A program made the position numbers and the translations under genes. The notes beneath the pieces are model-generated. The model saw only the letters and a program-made list of their open reading frames with translations, did no database searches and had not been told where the DNA came from. From assembly GCA_018697205.1 (NCBI GenBank), contig JABHTG010000141.1, positions 1-64,000 of the forward strand: 64,000 nucleotides of DNA, in the 5' to 3' direction. Source of the DNA: Nitrospina sp. (GTDB lineage Bacteria > Nitrospinota > Nitrospinia > Nitrospinales > VA-1). Below are positions 17,369 through 26,514 of this stretch, piece by piece (position 1 is the stretch's first letter; every line of letters begins with the position of its first letter).

Positions 17369-18750
17369 TCGGTAGGAAATACATTCTCCTCTTTAAGTGA
17401 TTCATCATCTTCTGGGGCAAGGTTATAAAATCGTGTATATTGAGTTTCGAACTGCAACCTCACATCTCCAATAGGACCATTTCTTTGCTTACGAATTAGA
17501 ATTTCTGCTACCCCAGCATCAGGCGTATCTGAATTATATACCTCATCACGGTAAATAAAAGCCACCACATCTGCATCCTGCTCTATTGAACCCGACTCGC
17601 GCAAATCAGAAAGCATAGGCCGCTTATCAGTACGACCTTCAACAGCCCGGCTTAACTGAGATAGTGCCACTATTGGCACATTAATCTCTTTTGCCAAGCT
17701 TTTAAGACCTCGAGATATTTCAGAAACTTCTAGCTGGCGACTTTCGGTTTTTCCTCGACTCTGCATAAGTTGAAGATAATCAATAATAATAAGCCCTAAT
17801 GGTTCTTCTGCAGCAAGCCGTCTGGACCTAGCCCGCACATCCAATAATGATAAGGCTCCAGAATCATCAATAAACATCTTTGCATTAGCAAGCTTTTCAC
17901 CCGCGCTAGATAATCTAGGCCAATCGCTGCTCGCCAAATAACCAGTTCGAAGCTTACTTGAATTAACCCTTGCTTCCGCACAAAGCATACGCATTCCAAG
18001 TTGCCCCTTAGACATTTCCAAGCTAAACATTGCTGTAGCAATATTCGCATGCAAACTTGCATAGCGAGCAATATCCAAAGCAAAGCTAGTTTTTCCCATA
18101 CTCGGTCGAGCTGCAATAATTATTAAGTCAGAAGGCTGAAGCCCAGATGTCTTATTATCAAAATCAGAAAAACCAGTAGGAACCCCTGTTACCATACCAG
18201 GTTGATCAATAAGTTTTTCTATTGATTTGAAGTTTTCCTTAACAACTTCATTCAATGAGTAGAAACTACGCCGAGTTCTCTTTTCAGAAATCTCAAATAT
18301 TGATTTTTCTGCCGAATCAAGTATCTCTTCAGCACCATCAGACTCATTGTAACTATTCGTGACTATTTCCGTTGCAGTAGTAATAAGGTCTCTCAATATT
18401 TTTTTATCACGAATAATTTTAGCGTGATGAGTTACTGCGGTGGCAGTTGGAACAAAATCTTCTAACTGACTAAGGTAGTTGATTCCTCCAGCGGGTTCGA
18501 GTTCATTGTTTTGTCGCATGCAATCTGCCAAACTAAGCATGTCAATAGGTTGACTGACTTCAAACAAGGCTCGCATATTTCGAAATATTTTTTGGTGGGA
18601 GGCCTTATAGAAATCATCTTCACTTAAGATTTCTAATGCCTTGGACAAAGCGTCTTCGGCTTTGAAGCAAGCACCTATAACACTCTGCTCTGCTTCCAGA
18701 TTATAAGGAGGAAGCTTGTCCAATGAAATTTGGCTAAGGGCTTGGGCCAT
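17365..18750 (-). CDS. dnaB: Replicative DNA helicase DnaB
   Basis: A 461-residue hexameric 5'-3' helicase of the replication fork. The N-terminal domain (about 14-115) starts PPYNLEAEQSVIGACF. The RecA-like C-terminal domain (about 180-445) has Walker A ARPSMGKTS, Walker B GLIIIDYLQLM, and the arginine-finger region SRAVEGRTDKRPMLSDLRESG. No intein interrupts the P-loop or DYLQLM sites where DnaB inteins often sit. The gene lies 30 bp downstream of rplI, the frequent rpsF-rpsR-rplI-dnaB arrangement. Confidence 0.98.
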   Translation of the reverse strand: MAQALSQISLDKLPPYNLEAEQSVIGACFKAEDALSKALEILSEDDFYKASHQKIFRNMRALFEVSQPIDMLSLADCMRQNNELEPAGGINYLSQLEDFVPTATAVTHHAKIIRDKKILRDLITTATEIVTNSYNESDGAEEILDSAEKSIFEISEKRTRRSFYSLNEVVKENFKSIEKLIDQPGMVTGVPTGFSDFDNKTSGLQPSDLIIIAARPSMGKTSFALDIARYASLHANIATAMFSLEMSKGQLGMRMLCAEARVNSSKLRTGYLASSDWPRLSSAGEKLANAKMFIDDSGALSLLDVRARSRRLAAEEPLGLIIIDYLQLMQSRGKTESRQLEVSEISRGLKSLAKEINVPIVALSQLSRAVEGRTDKRPMLSDLRESGSIEQDADVVAFIYRDEVYNSDTPDAGVAEILIRKQRNGPIGDVRLQFETQYTRFYNLAPEDDESLKEENVFPTE

Positions 18751-18780
18751 ATTCCGGACCTTTTGATAAAGATGAAATAA

Positions 18781-19275
18781 CTAAGAAGGGGTTTCTTCTT
18801 TAGGTGGCTCCGAAGACTCTTTCGATTTGACCTCCTCTTGCACTACCGAAACTTTTACTGCAACTGTAACATCAGGGTGAAGCTTAACTGACACATCAAA
18901 ATCACCCAAAGATTTAATCGGTTCTTTAAGCTGCAACTTCCGACGATCTAACTCTATTCCATTACTCCTTAAACTTTCAGAAATATCTTGAGTAGTCACA
19001 GATCCAAAAATTTTCCCATTATCACCCGTTTTTTTCTTGAATATACAAAGGGCTTTCTTAATCTCTAAAGCTTGAGCCTCGGCAACTATTTTAATCTTTT
19101 TAAGACGACCCTGGACAATGCTTTTCTGGTGATTAAACTGCTTCAGATTCTTGGGTGTCGCTTCAATAGCATGACCATTAGGAATCAGAAAATTTTTTCC
19201 GTATCCAGTTTTAACCTCAACCTCATCACCACAACTCCCTAAACCATGAACATCTTCCTTAAGCAGCAATTTCAT
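18781..19275 (-). CDS. rplI: Ribosomal protein bL9
   Basis: 164 residues. The N-terminal RNA-binding domain has the family signature: MKLLLKEDVHGLGSCGDEVE, then GYGKNFLIPNGHAIEAT. A connecting helix leads to the C-terminal domain (LKEPIKSLGDFDVSVKLHPDV). The tail, after about residue 150, is extended and charged (KSKESSEPPKEETPS). It sits in the rpsF operon between DUF2232 and dnaB. Confidence 0.97.
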   Translation of the reverse strand: MKLLLKEDVHGLGSCGDEVEVKTGYGKNFLIPNGHAIEATPKNLKQFNHQKSIVQGRLKKIKIVAEAQALEIKKALCIFKKKTGDNGKIFGSVTTQDISESLRSNGIELDRRKLQLKEPIKSLGDFDVSVKLHPDVTVAVKVSVVQEEVKSKESSEPPKEETPS

Positions 19276-19343
19276 AATTCCAATTTTCTCCCTCTAATTT
19301 TATACCTAACCTTGTGATTTTATTCTTAAAAATGAAACCATTT

Positions 19344-20297
19344 TTACTTCTCAGTTTTAACCCCTAATACTCTAACTTTTCTCAGGTCCATCCATGAATC
19401 GAATACGCCTAGTCCTATAGATGCTCCAACTAATAGAGGTTGAAGGAGGATAACAAAAAAAATAAGAACCCAAAAAAATACTGGTACACTTCTAGACTCT
19501 AAGAAAAAAATAGTAATTGCCAACCCTTGAAAAAAATAGGCTACTAAAGTGATTAAAAGAAAGTTTAGCCCAATAGTACCAAGAATATTATTAGTTAACA
19601 AAAAGACCGTACTTGAGCCAATCAAAACCCATATCACTTGGTCTGGAACAGTCCAACCAGAAAACCGTTCATGGCAAAATATATCCTCACTGCCAACACG
19701 TCTCCACAGAAACCTAGTAGAGTAAAAGTTAATCAATGCAGTTATAAACGTCCCCAAAGCGATGAATGAGGGATAAGCCTGCACTAATGAATCTGATGCC
19801 TTACCAGAAAAATCCTGTAACACCTTTAACTCTTCAGACTTATCACCCATTGTCTTAAGAGTTTCTATTGACTGAGCGAAGTGCCCATCAATCTGCTTTT
19901 TGAAAAACTCGAGAGGTGTAGACTCTCGGTCGGAAAATACAAAAAGCAATAAAGCAATTGAGAGCATTGCTGAAACCAATGCGCTAAATAAAATACACCT
20001 ATCAAATGAAAGTCTAAAGCGAATGGTCTCAGCCATAACACCCGCTAAAACACCATACTCTGTAAAAAATAAAATTGCTTGTTTCGGCCCAACCAAAATA
20101 AACAATACCATGAATACCATGGTTAAAAAAACCAAGCCTACTCGACGCCCAAAACGAACATAAACAAAAGTCAAAGGAACCGGGATTAAAACCCCAAGCA
20201 TCAAGGAAAGTCCTGGCACCAACATAACCACAAACAAAAAAACTAAAAAGACTGCTATCAAAAGCAGCGCCTTCTCAGCTTTTGGTGCTCCAGTCAC
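19344..20297 (-). CDS. DUF2232 (YybS-like) multispanning membrane protein
   Basis: 317 residues with about eight hydrophobic segments; a long soluble loop spans about residues 130-175. Proteins of this family (YybS, DUF2232) lie between rpsR and rplI in Firmicutes and deltaproteobacteria, exactly as here. Their function is unknown; a resemblance to ECF substrate-binding proteins has been suggested for relatives. Its start is only four bases from the rpsR stop, so it is co-translated with ribosomal genes. Confidence 0.75.
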   Translation of the reverse strand: MTGAPKAEKALLLIAVFLVFLFVVMLVPGLSLMLGVLIPVPLTFVYVRFGRRVGLVFLTMVFMVLFILVGPKQAILFFTEYGVLAGVMAETIRFRLSFDRCILFSALVSAMLSIALLLFVFSDRESTPLEFFKKQIDGHFAQSIETLKTMGDKSEELKVLQDFSGKASDSLVQAYPSFIALGTFITALINFYSTRFLWRRVGSEDIFCHERFSGWTVPDQVIWVLIGSSTVFLLTNNILGTIGLNFLLITLVAYFFQGLAITIFFLESRSVPVFFWVLIFFVILLQPLLVGASIGLGVFDSWMDLRKVRVLGVKTEK

Positions 20298-20301
20298 AAG
20301 G

Positions 20302-20562
20302 TCAGTGTGCCTCTGAAAACGGAAGCAAAGCTATACATCTGGCTCTCTTGATCGCTGTAGTTACTGCACGTTGATGCTTAGCACAGTTACCTGAAATCCT
20401 AGAAGGGATAATTTTCCCTCGTTCAGAAATAAGTGGTTTAAGACTTTTAATATCGTAAAAAATAATACTGCTCACTTTATCCGCACAAAACCGGCAAATT
20501 TTTTGAGTGAAAGTTTTTTTTCTAGTACTTTTAGATACTTTATTTCTGGTCTTTCTAGCCAT
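20302..20562 (-). CDS. rpsR: Ribosomal protein bS18
   Basis: 86 residues. [14 protein letters not shown] near residue 20 and the core [35 protein letters not shown] (spread over 41-76) are diagnostic of bS18. It binds next to bS6 on the 30S platform. The CxxC pair plus a later Cys indicates a zinc-binding form. A basic N-terminal extension ([16 protein letters not shown]) precedes the domain. Confidence 0.97.
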   Translation of the reverse strand: MARKTRNKVSKSTRKKTFTQKICRFCADKVSSIIFYDIKSLKPLISERGKIIPSRISGNCAKHQRAVTTAIKRARCIALLPFSEAH

Positions 20563-20590
20563 TTCAAATCCTAAATCTTAAAGGTTAATT

Positions 20591-20998
20591 TTAAAAAGGA
20601 ATATCGTCTCCACCGGATACCGGAGTCTGCCCCGTTGGCAGATCTGTCCCTGTACCCCCTGAACCAGGGTTACCAGGGGAACCAAGAAACTGAACTGAGT
20701 TAGCAACTACTTCCAGTTTATTCCTTTTCTGCCCGTCACTTTCCCATGTTGAGAACTTGAGGTACCCTTCAACAAATGCAGGCCTCCCTTTACTAAGATA
20801 TTCAGCACAGTTTTCTCCCTGCTTACCCCAAACGGTTATATCAACATAACAAACGTCATCTTTCCACTCATCTCCCTGTTTGAACTTACGGTTAACAGCA
20901 AGACCAAAATTTGCGACAGCAGATCCATTAGCTATGAACCTTAACTCTGGATCACGCGTCAAGTTTCCCATCAGCATTACTTTATTAAAACTCGCCAT
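20591..20998 (-). CDS. ssb: Single-stranded DNA-binding protein
   Basis: 135 residues. The OB fold occupies about residues 1-105, starting MASFNKVMLMGNLTRDPELR, with WGKQGENCAEYLSKG in the DNA-binding face. A short Gly/Pro linker leads to the acidic tip DDIPF, which recruits replication and repair partners. It lies between rpsF and rpsR, the common bacterial order. Confidence 0.97.
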   Translation of the reverse strand: MASFNKVMLMGNLTRDPELRFIANGSAVANFGLAVNRKFKQGDEWKDDVCYVDITVWGKQGENCAEYLSKGRPAFVEGYLKFSTWESDGQKRNKLEVVANSVQFLGSPGNPGSGGTGTDLPTGQTPVSGGDDIPF

Positions 20999-21076
20999 AA
21001 TTAAAAATACTCTATATTAAAATCGATCAATTAAATTCTGTTAAAAATTTTCAAGATCACAACTTACCTATTCACG

Positions 21077-21424
21077 CTAGCCTTTTTTCTCCTCAACCTC
21101 TGCTTCATATACACTTTCCATAGCAGCTTTAAGTTCTTTATCAGTCAACTTAATTACGAGGGATTTAAGAATAAGAGCATATAACTTATAATCTGCCTCA
21201 AGGTCTGGGAGTTTTATACTCTCACACGTATGATAAACATTTAGATAATAACCAAATCGGCTCTTATCGATCCGATAGGCTAAGCGCTTCTTACCCCACT
21301 TCTCAACTTTTAGAATGGAACCGTTGTATTTAGAAAGAAACTCGGTTATTTTCTCAATTACTTGATCAACTTGGGCTTCATCCAAGTCAGATTTAACAAT
21401 AAGGACACTCTGGTAGGATCTCAA
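21077..21424 (-). CDS. rpsF: Ribosomal protein bS6
   Basis: 115 residues from the preferred start. The frame is open from a TTG at 21448, but a perfect AGGAGG lies 5 bases before a second TTG at 21424, which gives RSYQSVLIVKSDLDEAQV, the normal bS6 N-terminus. Conserved KWGKKRLAYRIDK and YYLNVYH confirm the family. bS6 pairs with bS18 in the 30S platform. An acidic tail (EAEVEEKKG) ends the protein. It is first gene of the rpsF-ssb-rpsR-DUF2232-rplI-dnaB block. Confidence 0.95.
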   Translation of the reverse strand: MRSYQSVLIVKSDLDEAQVDQVIEKITEFLSKYNGSILKVEKWGKKRLAYRIDKSRFGYYLNVYHTCESIKLPDLEADYKLYALILKSLVIKLTDKELKAAMESVYEAEVEEKKG

Positions 21425-21452
21425 GGCTTCCTCCTCATGGGTTTTCAATATA

Positions 21453-21477
21453 GCCTCAGAAATTAAAATGCTGAGGC
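21453..21477 (-). promoter_or_regulatory. Hairpin in the rpsF leader
   Basis: GCCTCAG and CTGAGGC pair perfectly around an 11-base AT-rich loop about 30 bases before the rpsF start. rpsF leaders in many bacteria carry a bS6:bS18-binding structure used for autoregulation. I do not see its conserved CCG bulge, so this is only a candidate. It could also be an unrelated stem. Confidence 0.4.
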
Positions 21478-21577
21478 GAGGGGATAAAATAGACTGGTTA
21501 TAATCGCATAGGCCTAAACCAAAATCAAGTTAATTTAATTAAGGCTAGATCAAACAAAACAATACACTGTTCACGCA

Positions 21578-22747
21578 ATGCCAAAAAACATGTCTATTTT
21601 TTCTGATCAAAATAAAAAAAAATATTACATAACGATAGTTCTATTTATACTCGTTTGCAATTCCATAGGGTGTGGATTAGAGCTTCCTTCTCCGCCACCC
21701 GATATTTTTTACAAGTACAACGAATTAAAAGTAGGGAAAGGGCCCGCACATTTAATCACCGTTGACTTGAATCTGGATGGTTTGCCAGATTTAGTTTCCG
21801 CTAATGCTAAAAATAACACATTATCCGTTCTTATAAGTAAAGGTGATGGCACCTTCAGAAAAACAATAACATTACCGGTTGGCTCTGAGCCAACAACTAT
21901 TGCCACAGGTGATATAAATGGAGATGGCATCCCAGATCTTTTTACAAATTCACGTGGTGGGGGTGAATTCATAAGCCTACTTGGCTATGGGAATGGCTCT
22001 TTTCTCAAGCTCCCGAGCACTAAAACGGGAAGAGTGCCTCTCGCTATTATTCCTGCCGACTTCAATGGTGATAAAAAACTAGACGTGGCTATAACTCTTA
22101 CCTTTGCCAAAATGGAAATATTCTTTGGATCAGGTAATGGCACCTTTAGCAAAGGGAAAACATACCTAACTGGGTCCCGGCCCTTTTCTGGAGTATCTGG
22201 AGATTTTAACAGTGATGGCAATAGCGATATCGCTTTAGCAACTAGCAGTTCAGTATCGAGTTTCATACGCCTATATATGGGAAAAAATAATGGTACATTT
22301 TCTAGCCCTATAGCTATTGCAAAAGGATTAGCTCCTTTAGCCCTAATCAAAAAGGACATGAATAATAATGGGCTACAAGATTTAATTTTCAGCTCAAGTA
22401 AAGGGGACAATATATATATGCTTTTTTCACGAGGAGATGGAACTTTTGACAAAGAAATTACTTTGTCCGGCGGAGGGGGGCCTTTTGCCCTTACAGCAGG
22501 TCACTTCAATTCAGACAGCCAAATTGATATTGCAGTCGCTAACTCTAGAAGCAGTAATTTTTCTGTGGTAATACGAACGACTAATGAATCATTCCAATAC
22601 CCTACTCGCGATTATGTGGTGGGAGGTGGCACGCCTTTAGCTATCACAAGCGGTGACTATAATAACGACAGTATGACCGATATTGCAGTTGCCAGTAACG
22701 CTAAAAACTCCATCGAAATTTATCTACAGAGAAAAATATTCAAGTAA
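21578..22747 (+). CDS. FG-GAP/VCBS-repeat lipoprotein, seven-bladed propeller
   Basis: 389 residues. A lipoprotein signal ends in NSIGC with Cys32 as the lipidated residue, then Pro-rich GLELPSPPPD. Seven repeats of about 48 residues follow, each with a calcium-binding Asp loop (for example DLNLDGLPD, DINGDGIPD, DFNSDGNSD, DYNNDSMTD) and a strand ending in GDGTF or GNGSF. Seven repeats fit a closed beta-propeller. Such surface lipoproteins bind carbohydrates or proteins; a target is not evident. It is divergent from the rpsF operon and converges with the next gene. Confidence 0.88.
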   Translation: MPKNMSIFSDQNKKKYYITIVLFILVCNSIGCGLELPSPPPDIFYKYNELKVGKGPAHLITVDLNLDGLPDLVSANAKNNTLSVLISKGDGTFRKTITLPVGSEPTTIATGDINGDGIPDLFTNSRGGGEFISLLGYGNGSFLKLPSTKTGRVPLAIIPADFNGDKKLDVAITLTFAKMEIFFGSGNGTFSKGKTYLTGSRPFSGVSGDFNSDGNSDIALATSSSVSSFIRLYMGKNNGTFSSPIAIAKGLAPLALIKKDMNNNGLQDLIFSSSKGDNIYMLFSRGDGTFDKEITLSGGGGPFALTAGHFNSDSQIDIAVANSRSSNFSVVIRTTNESFQYPTRDYVVGGGTPLAITSGDYNNDSMTDIAVASNAKNSIEIYLQRKIFK

Positions 22748-22756
22748 AAAGGGTTT

Positions 22757-24904
22757 TTAGTTTGAATGATTAAACTGTGGAACAAAGTCGAGTTTTCTCC
22801 ATTTATTAAAGTAAAAATTTATATTGCCGTCACGAGTAGGATAAATTTTTTCGTATTTTTCTGATCCGTCAGAGCGGGATTCTACAATGACAATTTTTTT
22901 ATCTAACAATTGGGTAGCCTTGTTAACATAAAGAAAAGTATAAGGCTGATCATCTGCAATTATTCGATGAAGCCGCTTTGTCATATTAATTTGCCTTTCT
23001 TTATCATACTCTTGACGAATACGAACAATAAGACGATCCACTTCTGCATTTTGATAGCCAACAAAATTAAGCTGGCGCTTTCCTGTCTGACTTGAGTGCC
23101 ATATCTGAAACAAATCCGGATCAACTCCCATGCTCCACCCAAGTACTATCGCATCAAAATTGTGAACATTCACAAAATCCTTAAGAAATACTGCCCATTC
23201 GAATATTTGAGTATTGCACTTGATGCCAATGCGACTCCATCCATTTTGAGCAATAGTAAGAATATTTTTTCTTATGGCATTACCACTATTCGTAATAAGG
23301 TTAAATTCAAACACATTACCATCCTTTTCAAGAAATCCTTCTGGGTTCTTCTCCCAACCAAATTGACGCAAAATTCTAAGTGCCTCTTCTGGATCATAAG
23401 GGATTGGTTTAATATTATGATCGTACCAGTCTGTCATCTTTGCATAAGGTCCTGTCACTCTCTCCCCTTCTCCATAAAGTACATGCTTTATAATCTCGTC
23501 AACATTAATTGCCATTCCCAATGCCCTTCGTATTTCAGGTGATCTAAAAAGCGGATTTCTTATGTTGTAACCTATGTAGGAAAAAAAATAACCCAGACTG
23601 GAGAAATTCTGATATTTATCCTCCTCCTTAAAACGTGCTATCTGATGAGGTTCAACACTATAGTTATCAACAGCACCAGCATAAAATTCCATTTCACGAG
23701 TGAGCGAATCTGGAATTACACGCATAATGTACTCTTCATATTCAGGAGGGCCTTCCCAATAGTCATCGTTTCGCTTAAGGCGGATAATTTCATCTGATTT
23801 CCATTCAGCAAACCTAAAAGGCCCGGTACCTATTGGATTTCGATTAAACTTGCTATCTCTAATAGTAAAATTTTTTGGGTCTTTACCCTTAATGGAGGCC
23901 TCTCTTCTTAAGGCTTCTTCGTTTAGAAGATGCTCCGGTAAAACTCCCATAGACCAGGAATTTATTGCCGGAGAAAATAATCGTTTATAAGTAATTCTTA
24001 CCTTATAAGGTCCATCCGCTATGGCAAATTTTATTGGTTCGTAATCGGAGCGACGAGGAGAAGCAGTTCTCAAATCCATTATCGACTGATAAGTGAATAG
24101 AACATCCCCAGAGTCAAATTCATGCCCATCATGAAAACGAACTCCACGTCTAAGATCAAAAGCTATAACCGGATTATGCTCTATTAACGGGATAATTTTA
24201 GAGAAATGGGGTTTCAAACGGTCGTATTGGCTTGGTTTTTTAGCACTGATAAAATCATCATAAGGAAATTTCTTAAAATACTCCGCCCCAACCAGCTCTA
24301 TAATTGGGCTAAAAAAGTCCTGATCAATCCGATTGAGGGTAAATTTAATTGTGTCCGGATATTTAAGAGAATAAAATACTGTATTCATACGTGAATTTGT
24401 TTTTGACATTGCAAGGGATTCACTCTTATTCAAAGTAGGTATTTGGATAGATCCTTGGGTGGCTTTACCTAAAACTATCTCAATAGACTTAATATTCTTG
24501 AGCCACTGCTCGTTTTCCTTTAATGACGATTTAATGTAATCAATCCAGTCTACAGGACTTGGGAAGCTTCTCTTTTTGTTTGTTAAAATATATCTAGGAT
24601 TCAATGCAAGAAAAACTTCCTCAGTCTGATTCCATGAAGTGGCAAGTCGAGGCCGATACTCAAGCTTGTCATCAAGCCCAATCAAACCATCAAAGACTAA
24701 GTTGTTTATTGAACTACTTGCAGTATCTGCACTAATAACGGGGTTGAGAACTTCCGCGTCCCCTGAGGAACCTTGGATGTACTTTTTGAGACGATCTGGA
24801 TTCCCCATAGCTTGCTTATCGTAGGTAGGCACCCAAAAAAAAGACTGCGCTAAAAATATTATAAGGACTAAGGGGAAATATATTAAAACTCGTTTAATAA
24901 ACAT
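22757..24904 (-). CDS. Family 5 extracellular solute-binding protein, with insertion
   Basis: About 715 residues, of the oligopeptide/nickel-binding type (SBP_bac_5). The frame opens at a TTG (24919), but ATG at 24904 gives MFIKRVLIYFPLVLIIFLA, a signal or anchor helix. LKKYIQGSSGDAEVLNPV begins the domain. The usual link between LATSW and FDLRRGVRFHDGHEFDSGDV is split here by about 165 extra residues (about 70-240). IGTGPFRFAEWK and the C-terminal QIWHSSQTGKRQLNFVGYQN are typical. No permease or ATPase genes adjoin, so the protein is an orphan binder. Confidence 0.85.
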   Translation of the reverse strand: MFIKRVLIYFPLVLIIFLAQSFFWVPTYDKQAMGNPDRLKKYIQGSSGDAEVLNPVISADTASSSINNLVFDGLIGLDDKLEYRPRLATSWNQTEEVFLALNPRYILTNKKRSFPSPVDWIDYIKSSLKENEQWLKNIKSIEIVLGKATQGSIQIPTLNKSESLAMSKTNSRMNTVFYSLKYPDTIKFTLNRIDQDFFSPIIELVGAEYFKKFPYDDFISAKKPSQYDRLKPHFSKIIPLIEHNPVIAFDLRRGVRFHDGHEFDSGDVLFTYQSIMDLRTASPRRSDYEPIKFAIADGPYKVRITYKRLFSPAINSWSMGVLPEHLLNEEALRREASIKGKDPKNFTIRDSKFNRNPIGTGPFRFAEWKSDEIIRLKRNDDYWEGPPEYEEYIMRVIPDSLTREMEFYAGAVDNYSVEPHQIARFKEEDKYQNFSSLGYFFSYIGYNIRNPLFRSPEIRRALGMAINVDEIIKHVLYGEGERVTGPYAKMTDWYDHNIKPIPYDPEEALRILRQFGWEKNPEGFLEKDGNVFEFNLITNSGNAIRKNILTIAQNGWSRIGIKCNTQIFEWAVFLKDFVNVHNFDAIVLGWSMGVDPDLFQIWHSSQTGKRQLNFVGYQNAEVDRLIVRIRQEYDKERQINMTKRLHRIIADDQPYTFLYVNKATQLLDKKIVIVESRSDGSEKYEKIYPTRDGNINFYFNKWRKLDFVPQFNHSN

Positions 24905-25229
24905 AACTAACCATATCAAACTGAAAAAAAAGAGACCAATTGAATAACAATATAAAAGCTTAAGTAAACAACTACCCCAAAACAGGATTTACATAAAAAA
25001 ATAATTGACAAGCGTTGACAATTCAGATATTTCTCTTGACTTAGGGAAAAATTATTTATATATCTCTCCTTAACGTATATCTTTACCAATGTTAGAACAA
25101 CTTTTAAGTTTAATACCAAGTAGTTTTGATTTAACATAAAGATTATGTAAATCATAAAAAACATAAAAGCTTAATCTAACATGGTCAACATTTTCAATAT
25201 TCAAACTAATAAAAAATAAGGAAACGAAC
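24905..25229. other. 325-bp non-coding stretch before ferredoxin
   Basis: Very AT-rich. TTGACAA occurs twice, ten bases apart, at about 25007 and 25017, and could be a -35 box in two registers. An 82-codon minus-strand frame here is low-complexity Ile/Leu/Phe and is not convincing. AAGGAAACG precedes the ferredoxin ATG. Confidence 0.35.
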
Positions 25230-25556
25230 ATGTCAACTCTCATCACTGACGAATGTATTAATTGCGGCGTCTGCGAGCCAGAATGTCCAAACGGCGCTAT
25301 TTCTGAAGGTGAAGACTTCTACGAAATAGATGCAGAACTTTGCACAGAATGCGTGGGGTTTCATGGTGAAGAAGCCTGCCAGGAAGTTTGCCCTGTAGAC
25401 TGCTGCATACCTGACGAAGACAATAAAGAATCTGAAGAGGAACTTTTGGAAAAGGCAAAAGCGATCCATACAGATCAGGAGTTCCCAGCGTTAGCTGAGC
25501 TAACAGCTGAAACCTCGTTATTTCATAATCCTAACCGTAAAAACGCTAATCTGTGA
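25230..25556 (+). CDS. YfhL-type 2[4Fe-4S] ferredoxin
   Basis: 108 residues. The first cluster motif is CINCGVCEPECP near residues 10-21, the second CTECVGFHGEEACQEVCP near 39-57. The insert between the second and third cysteines of cluster II is characteristic of the YfhL/Allochromatium-type ferredoxins with very low potential. An acidic C-terminal extension (EDNKESEEELLEKA onward) is longer than in YfhL. A strong terminator follows directly, so this is a monocistronic electron carrier; partner enzymes are unknown. Confidence 0.92.
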   Translation: MSTLITDECINCGVCEPECPNGAISEGEDFYEIDAELCTECVGFHGEEACQEVCPVDCCIPDEDNKESEEELLEKAKAIHTDQEFPALAELTAETSLFHNPNRKNANL

Positions 25557-25570
25557 TCGAGTAAAATCAT

Positions 25571-25617
25571 AAAAAAGCTGCTCGCATAATTCACTTAGAT
25601 GTACGAGCAGCTTTTTT
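25571..25617 (+). terminator. Strong Rho-independent terminator of ferredoxin
   Basis: AAAAAAGCTGCTCG pairs with CGAGCAGCTTTTTT over 13-14 bp around an 18-base loop, ending in a T-run. It is symmetric enough to act in both directions, but no minus-strand gene ends here. Confidence 0.92.
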
Positions 25618-25681
25618 ATGATAGATGCAGATTAAATAACTTAGATTTAGGTCTAATAAAAAATTTCTACCTAATGATTCC

Positions 25682-25707
25682 TTGACAAAGTATAGAAAAT
25701 CTATAAT
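25682..25707 (+). promoter_or_regulatory. Candidate promoter for initiator tRNA
   Basis: TTGACA at 25682 and TATAAT at 25702 are both perfect hexamers, but the spacer is 14 rather than 17 bases. The tRNA starts 53 bases downstream of the -10 box. Confidence 0.5.
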
Positions 25708-25759
25708 CTCTGTCCCATTTGTTAGGCTGATAGAGTCATATTTTAATTTTAAAAATCGA

Positions 25760-25834
<75 letters not shown>

Positions 25835-25836
<2 letters not shown>

Positions 25837-25882
25837 ATAAAATAAAGAATCAACTAATAGTTGTTGATTCTTTATTTTATTG
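25835..25882 (+). terminator. 20-bp perfect inverted repeat overlapping the tRNA 3' end
   Basis: The arm at 25835-25854 is an exact reverse complement of 25863-25882 with an 8-base loop. Its first two bases are the CA of the tRNA's CCA. The 3' arm is T-rich. It most likely terminates transcription or guides 3' processing, although the stem is A:T-rich and lacks a separate T-run. Confidence 0.65.
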
Positions 25883-25989
25883 AAACTCACCTTATCTACC
25901 AGTTGAACCGAATTATGTTTGGTATTAGAAAAACATTTTATGCTATATTTCCGATAGCATAAGAAAAACTTTATATTTCATTTAAGAAT

Positions 25990-26361
25990 ATGGCCAATAA
26001 TCAAGAACAGACTTTTTTAGGGAAAGATGCCTCGTTCAAAGGCGAATTGAGCTTTGAAGGTACCCTGTGCATCGATGGTGCATTCGAAGGACAGATAAAC
26101 ACTAGTGGGACTCTCATCATTAGCGAAACCGGTGAAATAAAAGCAAACATACAAGCAGAAACAGTTATTTGTGAGGGAATGGTGAAAGGAGATATAATTG
26201 CTTCAAAAAAAGTGGAACTACGTCCCAACAGTATCATAATAGGAAATATTCAATCTCCATCTTTAAATATTGAAGTTGGCGCAAAGCTTGATGGAAAATG
26301 CGATATGTCTCACAACAAAACTGCTGAACCAAACAAGCAAAATGGCTCTAATAAACGGTAA
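25990..26361 (+). CDS. Bactofilin (polymer-forming cytoskeletal protein)
   Basis: 123 residues. The DUF583 beta-helix core spans about residues 15-105, with repeated short strands: FKGELSFEGTLCIDGAFEGQI, GTLIISETGEIKANIQAE, VICEGMVKGDIIASKKVEL and NIQSPSLNIEVGAKLDG. Bactofilins polymerise without nucleotide into filaments that shape cells or position enzymes. N- and C-terminal tails are short and charged, as usual. M23 peptidases are often bactofilin neighbours, but the one here is 10 kb away. Confidence 0.92.
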   Translation: MANNQEQTFLGKDASFKGELSFEGTLCIDGAFEGQINTSGTLIISETGEIKANIQAETVICEGMVKGDIIASKKVELRPNSIIIGNIQSPSLNIEVGAKLDGKCDMSHNKTAEPNKQNGSNKR

Positions 26362-26514
26362 ATACAAACATTTTTCTAAATTCCCATAAAACTACTTTAA
26401 GAATCCTACCTCAAAAACTCACCTTAGTATTTATTAGACCCCTTCAAAAAAAGTTGTGGGCATATTAAAAAAAACTCTACTTTTATTTTTAAAATAAGCC
26501 AAGATATCTAAGCT

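Noticed and set aside
24916-25164. 82-codon minus-strand frame before the solute-binding protein
   Set aside because: Composition is AT-driven Ile/Phe/Leu/Tyr, with no SD or recognisable motif; it occupies a promoter-like gap.
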